A program made the translations under genes and the position numbers. Below, in pieces: positions 62,676 to 64,000 of a stretch of DNA of 64,000 nucleotides. Under the pieces are notes generated by a model. It was given only the letters and a program-made list of their open reading frames with translations, was not told where the DNA came from and did no database searches. Source of the DNA: Roseobacter sp. CCS2 (lineage in GTDB: Bacteria; Pseudomonadota; Alphaproteobacteria; Rhodobacterales; Rhodobacteraceae); assembly GCF_000169435.1 (NCBI RefSeq), contig NZ_AAYB01000002.1, forward strand, positions 806,001 through 870,000, given 5' to 3'. Position 1 is the stretch's first letter. Each line of letters starts with the position of its first letter.

Positions 62676-64000
62676 TTACAGGCCTAGCTTGGCCGAAACG
62701 ATCTGGTTAACGGCCGCAGGGTTGGCCTTGCCACCCGTTGCCTTCATCACCTGACCAACGAACCATCCGATTAATTTGGGGTTGGCTTGGGCCTTTTCAA
62801 CCTGCGCAGGGTTGGCCGCAATGATTTCATCCACGGCTGTTTCAATAGCGCCGGTGTCCGTGACCTGTTTCATGCCTTCGGTTTCAACAATCTCTGCCGG
62901 GTTACGGCCTGTCGTATAGCTGATCTCAAAAACATCTTTGGCAATCTTGCCATTGATATCACCTGCTTTGATCAAGCCGATCAATTCACCCAATTGGGCG
63001 GCGGACACAGGGCTGTCTTCGATGCTGTGGTCCTCTTTCTTCAAGCGCCCAAACAGCTCATTGATCACCCAGTTCGCAGCCAGCTTACCGTCGCGGCCTT
63101 CGGCAACTTTTTCGAAATACGCGGCATTGACTACTTCGGCGGTCAAGACGGACGCGTCATAGTCTGACAGGCCAAAGTCGCTGATAAACCGCGCCTTTTT
63201 CTGGTCGGGCAATTCAGGCAAAGACGCTTTGATGTCGTCTACCCAAGCCTGCTCAATCTCCAGCGGCAGCAGATCAGGATCGGGGAAGTAGCGGTAATCA
63301 TGCGCTTCTTCTTTGGATCGCATCGAACGGGTTTCGTTCTTGTCCGGGTCATAAAGCCGCGTTTCCTGCACGACCTCTCTACCGTCCTCGATCAAGGCGA
63401 TCTGGCGGCGTGCCTCAAAATCAATTGCCATCTGAATGAACCGCATGGAGTTCATGTTCTTGATTTCGCAACGGGTGCCAAGATGGCTGAAGTCTTGGGT
63501 TTCCCAATACTTCTCATAATCGCCAGGCTTGCACACCGACACGTTCACATCTGCCCGCAGGTTGCCATTTTGCATATTGCCATCGCATGTGCCCAGATAG
63601 CGCAGGATCTGGCGCAGTTTCAGCACATAGGCTGCGGCTTCCTCTGGCCCGCGAATGTCAGGGCGGCTTACAATCTCCATCAGGGCGACGCCGGTCCGGT
63701 TCAGGTCCACGAATGACATTGTGGGGTCCATGTCGTGAATGGATTTGCCCGCGTCCTGTTCAAGGTGGATGCGTTCGATGCGCACATTGCGCGCCTCACC
63801 ATTGCCCATCTCGACAAGCACTTCGCCTTCGCCAACGATGGGGTGGTAAAGCTGCGAAATCTGATAGCCCTGCGGCAAATCAGGGTAGAAATAGTTTTTG
63901 CGATCAAAGGCAGAGAACAGGTTGATCTCAGCGTTCAGGCCCAGCCCGGTTTTCACCGCCTGCGCAACACAACCTTCGTTGATGACAGGCAGCATACCGG
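62676..64000 (-). CDS. gatB: Asp/Glu-tRNA amidotransferase subunit GatB (5' end missing)
   Basis: Part of the GatCAB complex that amidates mischarged Glu-tRNA(Gln) and Asp-tRNA(Asn). About 441 residues are inside the window; the usual length is near 500, so about 60 N-terminal residues lie past the right edge. Visible: [88 protein letters not shown], and the C-terminal YqeY-like domain ([32 protein letters not shown]). The frame is open to the edge. Confidence 0.97.
   Translation of the reverse strand, partial: GMLPVINEGCVAQAVKTGLGLNAEINLFSAFDRKNYFYPDLPQGYQISQLYHPIVGEGEVLVEMGNGEARNVRIERIHLEQDAGKSIHDMDPTMSFVDLNRTGVALMEIVSRPDIRGPEEAAAYVLKLRQILRYLGTCDGNMQNGNLRADVNVSVCKPGDYEKYWETQDFSHLGTRCEIKNMNSMRFIQMAIDFEARRQIALIEDGREVVQETRLYDPDKNETRSMRSKEEAHDYRYFPDPDLLPLEIEQAWVDDIKASLPELPDQKKARFISDFGLSDYDASVLTAEVVNAAYFEKVAEGRDGKLAANWVINELFGRLKKEDHSIEDSPVSAAQLGELIGLIKAGDINGKIAKDVFEISYTTGRNPAEIVETEGMKQVTDTGAIETAVDEIIAANPAQVEKAQANPKLIGWFVGQVMKATGGKANPAAVNQIVSAKLGL

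Overview
The window comes from an alphaproteobacterial chromosome, almost certainly a marine Rhodobacterales member of the Roseobacter group. The evidence is the full mraZ-to-lpxC division and wall cluster with the DUF2484 gene between murC and murB, cobS/cobT, a biotin-dependent pyruvate carboxylase, an alphaproteobacterial-type LexA box, and a DUF1127 gene followed by hairpins carrying CCTCCTCCC ('cuckoo' RNAs). The genus cannot be fixed from sequence reading alone. No phage, insertion sequence or CRISPR array was seen.

Layout. 1-8.2 kb: histidine genes on the minus strand (hisB-hisH, hisA, hisF-hisE), interleaved with small exported proteins (DUF302, DUF2147, a LysM/solute-binding fusion, a three-repeat Cys protein, a lytic transglycosylase lipoprotein). 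8.3-15.6 kb: a receiver-like protein, tRNA-Gly(GCC), a VOC protein with pyruvate carboxylase, an SDR and an FMN alpha-hydroxy-acid oxidase. 15.7-19.2 kb: a UvrD-type helicase behind a LexA box, a LysE exporter and a divergent Lrp regulator. 19.4-22.7 kb: a TPP riboswitch followed by ykoF-thiX-thiZ-thiY, a thiamine-precursor uptake operon. 22.8-23.4 kb: the DUF1127 gene and six small-RNA hairpins on the minus strand. 23.6-25.2 kb: an Mrp/ApbC ATPase and a GNAT acetyltransferase.

25.75-51.15 kb: the dcw cluster on the plus strand (mraZ, rsmH, ftsL, ftsI, murE, murF, mraY, murD, ftsW, murG, murC, murB, ddl, ftsQ, ftsA, ftsZ), then lpxC, bamD and recN. It makes lipid II, assembles the divisome, commits lipid A synthesis and supplies an outer-membrane assembly lipoprotein. 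It is interrupted only by a flavoprotein on the opposite strand and by small membrane-protein genes.

51.8-64 kb: a CLC chloride transporter, DUF427, an aminopeptidase P, cobT and cobS with two unknown genes between them (late aerobic cobalt insertion), an exported MsrB, a membrane protein, a J-domain protein, BolA, a DUF4177 protein, and gatB running off the right edge.

Most notable: the six-hairpin CCTCCTCCC array behind DUF1127; a uvrD gene whose first third has foreign-looking codon use and sits behind a GAAC-N7-GAAC LexA box; a TPP riboswitch with a possible second Shine-Dalgarno-sequestering strand; a secreted protein made of three C-x-G-x2-C-P repeats; and a roughly 590-base leader before mraZ with nested palindromes and a perfect 12-bp hairpin. 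All coordinates, pairings and codon counts were made by eye.
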